64,000 nucleotides of DNA from Campylobacter ureolyticus ACS-301-V-Sch3b (lineage in GTDB: Bacteria; Campylobacterota; Campylobacteria; Campylobacterales; Campylobacteraceae): assembly GCF_000413435.1 (NCBI RefSeq), contig NZ_KE340326.1:124001-188000 (forward strand), read 5' to 3'. Under the pieces are notes generated by a model. That model did not search any database. It saw only the letters and a list, made by a program, of their open reading frames with translations, and was not told where the DNA came from. The number at the start of each line of letters is the position of its first letter. Position 1 is the first letter of the stretch. Below are positions 32,315-41,661 of this stretch, piece after piece. Position numbers and translations under genes: made by a program.

Positions 32315-32968
32315 TTAATCCTTTTTTAACTCATAAAAATCATTACCTAAGCCACTTTCTAATAAAAATGGATCATGTGTTGATATGATTATTGTTTTAT
32401 CTTTCATTAAAGAAAAATATTCTATAAGTTTTTGACTTAATGCTTTATCTAAATTTGCAGTTGGCTCATCGGCTAAAATAATACTTGGATTATTTACTAA
32501 GGCCCTAATTATAGCAACTCTTTGCTGCTCTCCACCGCTTAAATTTAAGGCTTTTGATTTGATTTTTGAATAAATTCCAAACCTATCTAGAAGCTCTTTT
32601 ATATACTCTAAATTTCCATTTTTATCAGGCAAAGTTGGGAGTAAAATATTATCAATCACACTTAAAGTTGGAATTAAATTAAAATTTTGAAAAATAATGC
32701 CTATATTTTTTCTCCTAAATTTGGAAGCAAATTTTAAAGATAGTTTAGAAATACTCTCCCCACCAATTACAATATCTCCAAAAGTTGGCTTATAAAGTCC
32801 TGCAATAAGACCTAAAAGCGTGCTTTTGCCACTTCCGCTAACTCCTTTTAAAAAAAATGTCTCATTTTTTTTAATATTAAAACTTATATTTTTAAGCGGA
32901 GTAAATTCTTGGCTTGTGTTTTCATTAAAAGTTTTAGTAATATTTTTTATCTCTATAAAATTTTCCAT
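32315..32968 (-). CDS. ABC transporter ATP-binding protein (LolD/MacB type)
   Basis: The 217-residue ATPase has Walker A GVSGSGKST, Q-loop IGIIFQNFNLIPTL, signature LSGGEQQRVAI, Walker B IILADEPTANLD and switch His in IISTHDP. The sequence type is the FtsE/LolD/MacB group that pairs with FtsX-fold permeases, as encoded just upstream. It acts at the cytoplasmic face of the inner membrane; the cargo is unknown. Confidence 0.93.
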   Translation of the reverse strand: MENFIEIKNITKTFNENTSQEFTPLKNISFNIKKNETFFLKGVSGSGKSTLLGLIAGLYKPTFGDIVIGGESISKLSLKFASKFRRKNIGIIFQNFNLIPTLSVIDNILLPTLPDKNGNLEYIKELLDRFGIYSKIKSKALNLSGGEQQRVAIIRALVNNPSIILADEPTANLDKALSQKLIEYFSLMKDKTIIISTHDPFLLESGLGNDFYELKKD

Positions 32969-32973
32969 TTTGC

Positions 32974-34143
32974 CTACCTTAAAATTTCACCCGCATCACT
33001 TACGGCTATTTTCCATGCTGGTATTATACAAACTGCCACATATAAAGGCACTGTAACAAAAAACAAAAGCGCTATTATTTTAAAATTTAAATTAAAAACA
33101 AGCTCAAATGGAAATTTTAACTCACTATATCCTACAAAAATTTGCTTTAAAAAAGGTGCTTGCAAAATATAGACAAAAAATATTGCCAAACTTACACCAA
33201 TAACAAAAGCAAAAACCGATAAAATTAAACTTTCCATCAATTTATAATTTATAATATGTGAAATTTCCCAGCCAAGAGCCTTTAAAATGCCTATTTCTCT
33301 TTTTTCTTCACTTCTTAAACCACTTGCTTTATCATATAAAACGGTTGCAAATGTTACAAAACATATCACAAAAAGCATTAAAAAAAGCCCACTTTTATAA
33401 TCAAATAAAAGCTGATATTGTTTTAACATAGAATTTTTTGTAATGACTTTTAAATTTGAGTTTGAAATGGCTATTTTTTTGGCTATAAAATCAACTTCTG
33501 AAGGATTTGAAACATCTATAGTTATATCACTGAAATATGGTTTTTTAATACCTAAAATTTCTCTTGCAACATCCTCATCAAGCAGTATTATGTCGTTGTT
33601 TTCCAAAGAGTGGTTAAATTTATAAACCCCACCAACATTTACTTTTATCATACTGTTTTCTGGTGTAAAAAATGGCACACTTTTATAAAGTTTTAAATCC
33701 CCCTCTAAAACTTTTAAAATACTTTTTGAAGTTATCATAAAAGGCGGATTTTTACTTTCGTTAAAAACTTCGGCTATTTTTTCTATCTCTTTTTGATACT
33801 GCTCTTCAAAACTTTTTATACCAAAAATACTTAAATAAACCCTATTTCTTTCAAAATAATATTGCCCCCAAACACGCCCTTTTGCACTTTTTACTCCAGC
33901 AATTTTCAAAAACTCACCAGTTAAATTTCCCTCTATTAAATAGCTTCTCCCACCATAACTCTTACTTACCAAAATATCAGGAAATTCTTTTGAAATGCTT
34001 TTATATTCGTTATTTAGTGAGTTTGTTATCATCAAAACCGATGATAAAAGCCAAACTAAAACTCCAAAAATAAATGTAATAGTTAAGTTTTTATAACCAT
34101 ATCTTGTAATTGAAGCTAAGGTGTAATTAAATATATTTTTCAT
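32974..34143 (-). CDS. ABC transporter permease (FtsX/MacB fold)
   Basis: The 389-residue protein has one N-terminal membrane helix (about 22-42), a ~200-residue periplasmic MacB-like domain, and three C-terminal helices (FLMLFVICFVTFATVLY; LILSVFAFVIGVSLAIFFVYI; IIALLFFVTVPLYVAV). Between them lies the typical EEKREIGILKALGW motif. This is the MacB/LolC topology, mechanotransmission rather than channel transport. The ATPase starts five bases downstream. Confidence 0.9.
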   Translation of the reverse strand: MKNIFNYTLASITRYGYKNLTITFIFGVLVWLLSSVLMITNSLNNEYKSISKEFPDILVSKSYGGRSYLIEGNLTGEFLKIAGVKSAKGRVWGQYYFERNRVYLSIFGIKSFEEQYQKEIEKIAEVFNESKNPPFMITSKSILKVLEGDLKLYKSVPFFTPENSMIKVNVGGVYKFNHSLENNDIILLDEDVAREILGIKKPYFSDITIDVSNPSEVDFIAKKIAISNSNLKVITKNSMLKQYQLLFDYKSGLFLMLFVICFVTFATVLYDKASGLRSEEKREIGILKALGWEISHIINYKLMESLILSVFAFVIGVSLAIFFVYILQAPFLKQIFVGYSELKFPFELVFNLNFKIIALLFFVTVPLYVAVCIIPAWKIAVSDAGEILR

Positions 34144-34145
34144 AC

Positions 34146-34442
34146 TTACTCTTTATTGTTTATAAATTTTTTAGCATAGCCTGAGTTTACAAAAGTGCCA
34201 ATTTCTACTTCTCTAAAGCCAGGATGAAAACTAAAAACATCATTTATCTCATAAGAAAACTGATGCCTTAAATATGGAGTTTCGTTATAAAATGCAAAAC
34301 TATTTGTTTTGGTTAATTTTACAAACTCAAGCCTTTCATCCAAATGCTCATCTCTTGAGTTTAAATAAATTATCTGGGCAAACAAAAACCCAAATACAAA
34401 AATAACTAAAAAAATAAATTTATTATTCACAACTTCTTCCAT
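34146..34442 (-). CDS. Small single-pass membrane protein, unknown
   Basis: The 98-residue protein has one N-terminal membrane helix (FIFLVIFVFGFLFAQIIYL) followed by a ~70-residue domain, probably periplasmic, with no cysteines. It overlaps the NosL-like gene by 20 bp and ends two bases before the permease, so it belongs to the transporter block. A GTG at 34430 is an alternative start. No family recognised. Confidence 0.65.
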   Translation of the reverse strand: MEEVVNNKFIFLVIFVFGFLFAQIIYLNSRDEHLDERLEFVKLTKTNSFAFYNETPYLRHQFSYEINDVFSFHPGFREVEIGTFVNSGYAKKFINNKE

Positions 34443-35514
34443 CTAAAGCACAAGTTACTGAGTTTGTAATCTCATCAAATTTATAAATTTCAGTTCCGCC
34501 ATGCTCAAGCCTAAAAGTTCTTGCACTTTCATGCATTTCAAAAGCAATTAGCTCATTTCCCATAGGCCCTAAAACATCGCTTCCCGCAACAAAAAAAGCT
34601 TTTTTTGCATTAATGACTTTTTGAGTGTAATAATCTCTTATTAAAATGCTAGCTTTATTTTTTATGTTTTCATCTTTTAAGATAAATTTCATCATATCTT
34701 TTGCACCATCAAAATGAAAAGTTTTATCTTCTAAATTAACCACAACTACCCATTTTGGATACTTATAGACAAACATTCCACAAATTGGACATCTATCAGT
34801 TTTAGAAAATTCTATTTTTAATTCATCTTTTTGCTTTTCAAAAAACCAGATATATTTTACTACAAGATCTGCTTTTTTTTCATCAAAAATGCCCTCTAAA
34901 ATGCCACTTAAATTTTCAAAATTTTTGAGCCTATCATCATAGTATAAATTTTTACATTTTTTAAAAATATCAACTTTTAATTCATTTATAAATTTATAAT
35001 CACTTTTTGATAGCTTTTCACACCTTTTTTCATAAATTCTCTTAGCCATTGTTTGATTAAATTTATCTTTTTTTATTTTACTTTGTCTTATGTAGGCTTT
35101 GTCAAATGCATTATCAAAATCGGTTATTTTACCACCAAATTTATTTGTAAAACTAATTGCATCATCTTTATTTAAAAAAGCAAACTCGCCTTTTTCATTT
35201 ACCACATAATTTGCTTTTAAAGCAGGCATTAAGGACAAGGTTTTATAATCAGCAACTTTTATAGAGCTAAATAAAATATCCTCATCCATAGAGTGAAATG
35301 AAAGCTCTCCAAGGTCGCAATACTGTAAATTTTCACCACTTTTTAGCTTTGCAAAATATGCCGTTTTAATGCAATTTCTTAAAGGTTTTGCACTAAAGGA
35401 TGAAAAATCATCTAATTTTGTAGATAAATTTTCATCTAAGCCTAACTGTAAATTTGGCTCATCCCCAAAAACAAATAAAGAAAAAAATAAAAAAACGGTT
35501 AAGCTTCTTATCAT
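34423..35514 (-). CDS. NosL-like periplasmic protein with N-terminal extension
   Basis: The 363-residue protein has a signal peptide (SLTVFLFFSLFVFG), a ~215-residue N-terminal region rich in lysine with scattered Cys, and a C-terminal NosL domain. That domain has CPICGMFVYKYPKW near 240 and FHFDGAKDMMKF, as in NosL, the copper chaperone of nitrous oxide reductase. No nosZ is in this window, so the metal and client are unknown. It leads the five-gene block down to 31348. Confidence 0.8.
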   Translation of the reverse strand: MIRSLTVFLFFSLFVFGDEPNLQLGLDENLSTKLDDFSSFSAKPLRNCIKTAYFAKLKSGENLQYCDLGELSFHSMDEDILFSSIKVADYKTLSLMPALKANYVVNEKGEFAFLNKDDAISFTNKFGGKITDFDNAFDKAYIRQSKIKKDKFNQTMAKRIYEKRCEKLSKSDYKFINELKVDIFKKCKNLYYDDRLKNFENLSGILEGIFDEKKADLVVKYIWFFEKQKDELKIEFSKTDRCPICGMFVYKYPKWVVVVNLEDKTFHFDGAKDMMKFILKDENIKNKASILIRDYYTQKVINAKKAFFVAGSDVLGPMGNELIAFEMHESARTFRLEHGGTEIYKFDEITNSVTCALDGRSCE

Positions 35515-35515
35515 T

Positions 35516-35887
35516 TTATGCTTTTGCGATAAGCTCTATTTCTATTAAAACATCTTTTGGAAGTTTTGAAATCTCAATCGTGCTTCTAGCTGGTTTATGC
35601 TCTTTAAAAGCTTGTGCGTAAATTTCATTTACTACAGAAAAATCATCCATGTTTTTTAAAAAAATTGTTGTTTTTACTGCATCTTTTAGCGATAAATCAG
35701 CTTCTTTTAAAATCGCTTTTAAGTTTTTTAAAACTTGTTTTGTTTGAGTTTTTATATCATCTCCTGCAAGTTCACCGTTTGGAGTTAGTGGAATTTGTCC
35801 TGAAACAAACAAAAATCCATTTGCCTTAATAGCTTGTGAGTATGGACCAATTGCCGCTGGTGCCTCTAATGTTTTTATAACTTTCAT
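35516..35887 (-). CDS. ridA: RidA family enamine/imine deaminase
   Basis: The 123-residue protein has [22 protein letters not shown], the substrate-contacting arginine in KPARSTIEI and the C-terminal [11 protein letters not shown]. RidA hydrolyses reactive enamines from PLP enzymes such as threonine dehydratase. Full length, and one base before the NosL-like gene. Confidence 0.93.
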   Translation of the reverse strand: MKVIKTLEAPAAIGPYSQAIKANGFLFVSGQIPLTPNGELAGDDIKTQTKQVLKNLKAILKEADLSLKDAVKTTIFLKNMDDFSVVNEIYAQAFKEHKPARSTIEISKLPKDVLIEIELIAKA

Positions 35888-35897
35888 TTTTTTCTCC

Positions 35898-37010
35898 TTA
35901 GTTGAAATTTTGTATTAAATCTTTAAAAATTTTACATAAATTTTTATATTCATCTATGCTAACTCTTTCATCTAGACTATGAATTCTATCATTTACCACG
36001 CCAAACTCAGCACACTCAACGCCAAATTTTGCAAAATATTTTGCATCACTTGTGCCACCAGCTGTGTTTAGCTTTGGCTTAATGCCAGATATTTTCTCCA
36101 CACTTTTACTTAAATTTGTAATGATTTTAGAGTTTTTTGAAGTAATAAAAGGAAAAGATGAAGCTGAAATTTTTAAATCAATTTCATAATCATCATATAA
36201 ATTTTTAATATAATTTTCAACTTTTTCTAAATTTGTAAGCATTCCATTTCTTACATTAAACATAATTTTTACTTCATTTGGAGTGACATTACAAACCTCC
36301 ATACCACCACGAATATCGGTAATTACAATTTTGCTTGGCTCAAAAAACTCATCACCATTATCTAAATTAAATCCAGCAAACTCATTAAATTTAGTTGCTA
36401 AAATATGGGCTGGGTTAATGCACTTATTTGGATAAGCAGCATGTCCTTGTTTGCCCTTTATAGTTAATGTGCCATTAATTGACCCTCTTCTTCCAACTTT
36501 TATAGTATCTCCAAATTTTATATCAGAAGTTGGCTCAGCTACAACAGCATAATCAGGAAGTTCACCTATCTCATCTAAATATTTTAAAACCTCCCTAGTT
36601 CCATAAATAGCGTCCCCTTCTTCATCACTTGTTAAAAGTATGCTTAAAGTCCCATCAAAATCATCTGTTTCTAAAATCGCTGATAAAAACGCAGCAACGC
36701 CACTTTTCATATCTTGCGAACCTCTGGCATAGATATAGCCATCTTTAATTACTGGTTTAAACGGATCACTTTGCCAACCATCTCCTGGTGGAACAACATC
36801 AACATGTCCTGCAAAACAAAGGTGATTGCCATCACCAAATTTCTTTTTTAAAAAAAGGTTTTTAACTCCATTTTTTTCTATAAATTTAGTTTCAAAATCC
36901 ACAAAAAGCATAGCTATATAGTTTAAACAACCATCATCATTAGGAGTAATTGATTTAAATTTCAAAAGTTCTGTTAAAAGCGAAAGTTCTTGATCTATCT
37001 CTTTTTTCAT
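35898..37010 (-). CDS. dapE: Succinyl-diaminopimelate desuccinylase
   Basis: The 370-residue M20 metallopeptidase-fold enzyme of lysine and peptidoglycan precursor synthesis. Zinc ligands are seen in [14 protein letters not shown] (His-x-Asp), the bridging aspartate in [12 protein letters not shown], the catalytic Glu pair in TSDEEGDA, and the late His in RIHSLDERV. The [12 protein letters not shown] motif is DapE-specific. It overlaps the LysE gene by 4 bp. Confidence 0.95.
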   Translation of the reverse strand: MKKEIDQELSLLTELLKFKSITPNDDGCLNYIAMLFVDFETKFIEKNGVKNLFLKKKFGDGNHLCFAGHVDVVPPGDGWQSDPFKPVIKDGYIYARGSQDMKSGVAAFLSAILETDDFDGTLSILLTSDEEGDAIYGTREVLKYLDEIGELPDYAVVAEPTSDIKFGDTIKVGRRGSINGTLTIKGKQGHAAYPNKCINPAHILATKFNEFAGFNLDNGDEFFEPSKIVITDIRGGMEVCNVTPNEVKIMFNVRNGMLTNLEKVENYIKNLYDDYEIDLKISASSFPFITSKNSKIITNLSKSVEKISGIKPKLNTAGGTSDAKYFAKFGVECAEFGVVNDRIHSLDERVSIDEYKNLCKIFKDLIQNFN

Positions 37011-37612
37011 AAAATTTCCTTAAAAAAATGCTGATACAATAAATTTAAAGCAAAAAACAGCAACACAAAAGCTGAAAAATAAGCTAGTGCTCTCATCATT
37101 TTTTTACTTATAAAATTTTTACTTTTGTAAATAATAAGTGGAAAAACTAAAATCCAGCTTAAAATTCCTACAATAAGCCCAAAAAGTGTTAATGATAAAT
37201 TATTTGTACTAGTTGTAATTGCTGCCATACTAAACCAAAAAATTATCACGTAAGGATTTGTTAAATTTAAAAAACATCCCTTAAAATAAGTGTTTAGATA
37301 TCCTTTTGGCTCTAAATTTGATTTTGTTTTGATCTCTTTATTTACATCTTTTATAAGACCAAAAGCCATATAAATCAAAAACAAACTTCCAAAAATAGCA
37401 ACTATTTTTAAAGTTATTGGAGTGTTTAATAAGTGCAAAACTCCAAAACTAAGAAGTATTAAATAAAAAACATCAGTGCTCATCGCTCCAAGCCCTAAAC
37501 AAAGAGCTTTTGAATAGCTTGTAAAAGCGTATGACATTATTAAAATATTTAAAGGACCAATTGGCACTGCTACACCAAAACCAAGCAAAACACCTTGCAA
37601 AAATGAACTCAT
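37007..37612 (-). CDS. LysE family exporter
   Basis: The 201-residue protein has about six membrane segments and the LysE/RhtB N-terminus ([20 protein letters not shown]), a proline-glycine turn in the first loop. Members export amino acids; the substrate is not predictable. Its end overlaps dapE by 4 bp, so the two are coupled, as in C. jejuni from memory. Confidence 0.88.
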   Translation of the reverse strand: MSSFLQGVLLGFGVAVPIGPLNILIMSYAFTSYSKALCLGLGAMSTDVFYLILLSFGVLHLLNTPITLKIVAIFGSLFLIYMAFGLIKDVNKEIKTKSNLEPKGYLNTYFKGCFLNLTNPYVIIFWFSMAAITTSTNNLSLTLFGLIVGILSWILVFPLIIYKSKNFISKKMMRALAYFSAFVLLFFALNLLYQHFFKEIL

Positions 37613-37651
37613 TTAAAATTCTGCTTTTTAAAATTCAATTTAAATTTCTTA

Positions 37652-39850
37652 TCATAAACTAACTACTTTTGAGCCAAAACCACCCTCATTTGGTGCTCCG
37701 TCTCTATATGATTTCACACTTGGATGAGAATTTAAGAAATTTTTAACCGCTTTTGACAGTTTACCTGTTCCTATTCCATGTTTTATGATAACCTCATCAA
37801 ATCCCATTAAAAGGCTATCTGAGATAAATTTATCTAAATTATTTAAAGCCTCTTCAACTCTTTGACCATGTAAATCTAAAACTAAATCTGGTTTTTGTGG
37901 TTTTTCTATACTTATTTTTATCTTTGATTTTTGATTTATAGGTTTAGAGTTACTTTTTTTAAGAAGTTTTAAAGGAACTCTAAGACTTAAATCATCCGTT
38001 AAAATTATCGCATCTGTTTTATTAAGCTTTGAAATAGTTCCTTTTAATAAACCATATTTTACATAATCCCCAACTTCAAAAGTCTCGTTTTGGGCTTTAA
38101 ATTCAGGTTTTTTTATAGCTTTTCTAAACTCATTTGCTTTATTAATACTTCTTTGTTTATCTTTTGTATCTTGTAAATTTATACCTTTTTTAGCCTCATT
38201 TATAGCTTTATAATACTCTAATTCTAGTTTTGAAATAATTTCTTTTTGAGCATTTTCATAATTTTCTTTTTGATTTTTTAGACTAGTTAATAAATCATCT
38301 AATTTATTTTGTTTTTGAGAGGTTTTTTTTAGCTCCTCTTTTAGTTTTAACTCCAAATTTAAAGTCTTACTGATAGCTTCGTTTAAATTTTCTTTTTCAT
38401 CTCCATAAAGTTCTTTTGCGTTTTTTACAATATTTGGTGAAATTCCATATCTCAAAGCTGTCTCAAAAGCATACGACTTTCCTATTGTGCCTTCTAAAAA
38501 TTCATATTTTGGAAGAGATTTTTTTTCATCATAAAGTGCAGCAACAAGCTCCACATCGCTATTTTTAGCCAAAATCATAGCTAGACGCTTATGATGAGTT
38601 GTAATAACCATTTTTATATTTTGTTTTAAAAGATGCTGGGTTATAACAGCATAAAGGCTTGCTGCTTCTTCAAAATCAGTTCCAAGCTCTATCTCATCAA
38701 TTCCTAAAAGAAGGTTTTTTTTACCAAAAAGTTTTGAAAAACTTAGCATTCTTCCAGCAAAAGTTGAAATATCATTTTTAGAGTTTTGCGGATCTTCCAT
38801 GATAAGCGAAAACTCTTTAAAAGTGCCAATTTTGCTTTTATTTGCATCGATTCTCATAGGAAGTAAATACTTTGATAGTAGTGCTACGCTTAAAATTGAT
38901 TTTAAGAGCATACTTTTTCCACCCGCATTTACACCAGTTATTAAAAGTATATTTTTAGTAAAATTTATACTTACTTTTTTTGGATTTTTAAGTATTGGAT
39001 GAGCAAAATCCTTTATAATAATTTCGTTTGAATTTGACGCTAAGATAAACTCGTAGTCTTTGCTTTTGGCAAAATTTGCCCTTGCTACAACACTATCAAG
39101 ACGATCAAATGATTTATTTATAAATCTTAAAAAACTTAAATTTTTATTAAAAATACCTGAAATTCTCTTACAATGTTCAAAGGTTATTTCCTCAATTTTA
39201 TCTAAAATTTCAGCTTGATCGCTTTTTAGTTTTGATATTGCACTAGGCAAAACATAAAAATACCCACCACTACTTCTTGCTACAACACTTCCTTTTAAAG
39301 CGTGATTAAACCCACCTCTTACTAAAAGTGTTTCACTATCATTTATATAATGAATTTGAGTATCTACTAAATATGGCGTTAAACTTTTTGTATAAATTAA
39401 CTTTTTAAGTTGCGAGTTAATCTCATCTTTTTTAATTTTAAAAGCATTTTTAAAAGTAAAAAACCTCTCATCAACACTATCTTTAAACTCACCTTTTTCA
39501 TCAAAATAATTTGATATTTCTGTTATAGCTTCTGGAATTTCTATCTTTAAAAGCCAGTTTGCAAAACTTCCGTCAAACTCAATTTTTTTTATATAGTTAA
39601 AATATTTTATAATTTTTGAAATTTCATAGATTTCACTTATATGTAAAATGCCTAATTTAGAAATTCTCATCAACGCATCGTCTAAATTTGAGATATTTTC
39701 ACAAAGCGTGACATCAAATTTTGATATTTCATCTATCCAGTCATAATAAGTTTTACTATCGCCTTCTAAAAAAAGTGGTTTTTTCCTTGCAAGATATGAG
39801 TTAAACTCGGCTAAGTATTCATCCAAGTCAAGTTTTTTAAATATTTCCAT
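37652..39850 (-). CDS. mutS2: MutS2-family endonuclease/ATPase
   Basis: The 732-residue protein has the MutS core without mismatch-recognition domain: helical lever, Walker A GVNAGGKSML near 305, Walker B LLGIDEIELGTDF, and a coiled-coil at ~480-570. A C-terminal Smr nuclease domain follows, with LDLHGQRVEEAL and KHGIGTGKLSKAV. MutS2 suppresses recombination and, in other bacteria, rescues collided ribosomes. It overlaps the small membrane gene upstream by 14 bp. Confidence 0.95.
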   Translation of the reverse strand: MEIFKKLDLDEYLAEFNSYLARKKPLFLEGDSKTYYDWIDEISKFDVTLCENISNLDDALMRISKLGILHISEIYEISKIIKYFNYIKKIEFDGSFANWLLKIEIPEAITEISNYFDEKGEFKDSVDERFFTFKNAFKIKKDEINSQLKKLIYTKSLTPYLVDTQIHYINDSETLLVRGGFNHALKGSVVARSSGGYFYVLPSAISKLKSDQAEILDKIEEITFEHCKRISGIFNKNLSFLRFINKSFDRLDSVVARANFAKSKDYEFILASNSNEIIIKDFAHPILKNPKKVSINFTKNILLITGVNAGGKSMLLKSILSVALLSKYLLPMRIDANKSKIGTFKEFSLIMEDPQNSKNDISTFAGRMLSFSKLFGKKNLLLGIDEIELGTDFEEAASLYAVITQHLLKQNIKMVITTHHKRLAMILAKNSDVELVAALYDEKKSLPKYEFLEGTIGKSYAFETALRYGISPNIVKNAKELYGDEKENLNEAISKTLNLELKLKEELKKTSQKQNKLDDLLTSLKNQKENYENAQKEIISKLELEYYKAINEAKKGINLQDTKDKQRSINKANEFRKAIKKPEFKAQNETFEVGDYVKYGLLKGTISKLNKTDAIILTDDLSLRVPLKLLKKSNSKPINQKSKIKISIEKPQKPDLVLDLHGQRVEEALNNLDKFISDSLLMGFDEVIIKHGIGTGKLSKAVKNFLNSHPSVKSYRDGAPNEGGFGSKVVSL

Positions 39851-40187
39851 TTAAAACCTTGCAATCTTTTATATCAAATATTAAATTTTTAAAATTTTCA
39901 GGTGCGTCTCTTTTAGCACTTAAGCTTTTTGTTGCAGGAAGATAGTCAAAATTTGTTAAATTTGCATCTATTTTTCCACACTTTATCGTCTGTCCTTGTA
40001 AAAATGCAGTTACTATTGTGTCTAAATTTGAACTTTTTTCTTCGCTATTAATTTCAAAAAAATACCCAAATAGTGCAATTAAAACTAAAATTGATATAAT
40101 TAAAGCTTTAATTTTTTTACTTAAATTTTCTAAGCTTAAAATTATTAAAATAAAAATTATTAAAGCTATAAAAATAACATATCTCAT
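39837..40187 (-). CDS. Hypothetical membrane-anchored protein between murC and mutS2
   Basis: The 116-residue protein has two N-terminal hydrophobic helices (YVIFIALIIFILIILSL and ALIISILVLIALFGYFF) with a lysine-rich link, then a soluble tail with two cysteines (IKCGKID, DIKDCKVL). It overlaps murC by 4 bp and mutS2 by 14 bp. C. jejuni has a comparable small membrane gene here from memory. Function unknown. Confidence 0.75.
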   Translation of the reverse strand: MRYVIFIALIIFILIILSLENLSKKIKALIISILVLIALFGYFFEINSEEKSSNLDTIVTAFLQGQTIKCGKIDANLTNFDYLPATKSLSAKRDAPENFKNLIFDIKDCKVLNGNI

Positions 40188-41491
40188 ATTTTTTGCCTTA
40201 ACTGATTTGATATATCTCCAGCACCAAACCCAACAACAATGCCTTCATTTAAAATATGCTTAACATCATAAATATCACTAAATTCTATATGATCATCTAC
40301 TCTTTTTACAGAGTTTGCAAAAAGTGGATTTAAATGTGAAAACTCATCTTTTAATGAAATTCCATTATCACTTTCTCCAGCACTATAAACTGGCAAAATA
40401 ACTAAATCATCACATTCTTTAAAGCATTCTTTAAAGCCATTTAAATTTGCTTTAAGCCTTGTAAATCTGTGTGGCTGAAAAATAGCTGTGATTTTATTAA
40501 TCCCTAAAAGTTTTGCATACTCTTTTACACTTTTTAAAGTTGCTTTTATCTCAGTTGGATGATGAGCATAATCATCTATTAAAACAAAGTCTTTTTTTGC
40601 AACTAAAATGTCAAATCTTTTTTTTATGCCCTTATAAAATGTTAAATTTTTTCTAATTTCTTCAAGCCCTATTTGAGAACTTGCCGCTAAAATAGCAAGG
40701 CTTGCATCAATTGCGATATGCTCACCAATGCCAAAAACTTCAAATCTTCCTAAATTTTTAAGCCTAAAACTCATATATGGCTCATAATCCCTTAAAACAA
40801 GTTTAATGTCCTCTATATCTTTGCTTGGAAAAAGTTTAATACACTCTTTTTTTAAACTTCCTAAAAACTCATCTTCTGCGTTTATAACACAAATTTCAGC
40901 TCTTTCTAAAAAGCCTTTATAAGCAGCATGAAATTTTTCTATACTAAAATCATAATGTTCCATATGTTCTGGCTCGGCATTTGTTACAACAGCCAAGTAA
41001 GGATTTGAGTTTAAAAAACTGCTATCGCTTTCATCTGCCTCAAAAACTATCTTATCGCTTTCAAAATATTTCATATTTGAGCCAAACTGCTTTGAAATAG
41101 CTCCAATTATAACACTTCCTTCAATCAAACTTGAAAGCATTGCTGAGGTGGTACTTTTGCCATGAGCTCCAGCAACTGAAAAAACCTTTTTATCTTTTAA
41201 AACAAAGGGTAAAATTTCTTTTCTTGAATAGCATTTAATTCCTTTTTTATTAGCTTCCACAAGCTCTTCATTATCTGGCTTTATGGCAGCTGAATAAACC
41301 ACAAAATCTTGATCTGTGATATTGTTTTTTGAGTGAGGAGTTGAAATTTTCATCCCTTCATTTCTTAAATCCCTTACCGTTTCACTTTCACTAATATCAG
41401 AGCCACTTATAATAAATTTTTTTTCTTTTAAAAATCTTGCAATTGCTGAAATTCCAATTCCACCAATTCCTATAAAATGAACTTTTTTCAA
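40184..41491 (-). CDS. murC: UDP-N-acetylmuramate-L-alanine ligase
   Basis: The 435-residue protein adds L-Ala to UDP-MurNAc in peptidoglycan synthesis. It has the Rossmann start VHFIGIGGIGISAIARF, ATP P-loop GAHGKSTTSAM, ADESDSSFL and the C-terminal ligase domain (IDDYAHHPTEIKATL, IFQPHRFTR). Full length; first gene of the murC-mutS2 run. Confidence 0.97.
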   Translation of the reverse strand: MKKVHFIGIGGIGISAIARFLKEKKFIISGSDISESETVRDLRNEGMKISTPHSKNNITDQDFVVYSAAIKPDNEELVEANKKGIKCYSRKEILPFVLKDKKVFSVAGAHGKSTTSAMLSSLIEGSVIIGAISKQFGSNMKYFESDKIVFEADESDSSFLNSNPYLAVVTNAEPEHMEHYDFSIEKFHAAYKGFLERAEICVINAEDEFLGSLKKECIKLFPSKDIEDIKLVLRDYEPYMSFRLKNLGRFEVFGIGEHIAIDASLAILAASSQIGLEEIRKNLTFYKGIKKRFDILVAKKDFVLIDDYAHHPTEIKATLKSVKEYAKLLGINKITAIFQPHRFTRLKANLNGFKECFKECDDLVILPVYSAGESDNGISLKDEFSHLNPLFANSVKRVDDHIEFSDIYDVKHILNEGIVVGFGAGDISNQLRQKI

Positions 41492-41585
41492 AATATTTAC
41501 CTTTAAAAATTATTAGAATTGCCTATTTTACCAAAAACTTTTTAATATTTATCTATTTTATATACTTATTTTGATTATTTTATGT

Positions 41586-41591
41586 TATAAT
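41586..41591 (+). promoter_or_regulatory. Possible -10 box of the first cytochrome gene
   Basis: TATAAT in a very A/T-rich stretch 70 bases before the ATG. The distance is long, so this is tentative. Confidence 0.35.
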
Positions 41592-41661
41592 TTAATAATT
41601 TATTAATTAAAAATATAAGAAAATTAAATGCTGAAAATAAATTTTATAAAAAGGTGTTTTT

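Noticed and set aside
31348..35514. Nitrous oxide reductase cluster
   Set aside because: Only a NosL domain is present; no nosZ, nosD or NosFY-type transporter was found, so the Nos name is limited to domain similarity.
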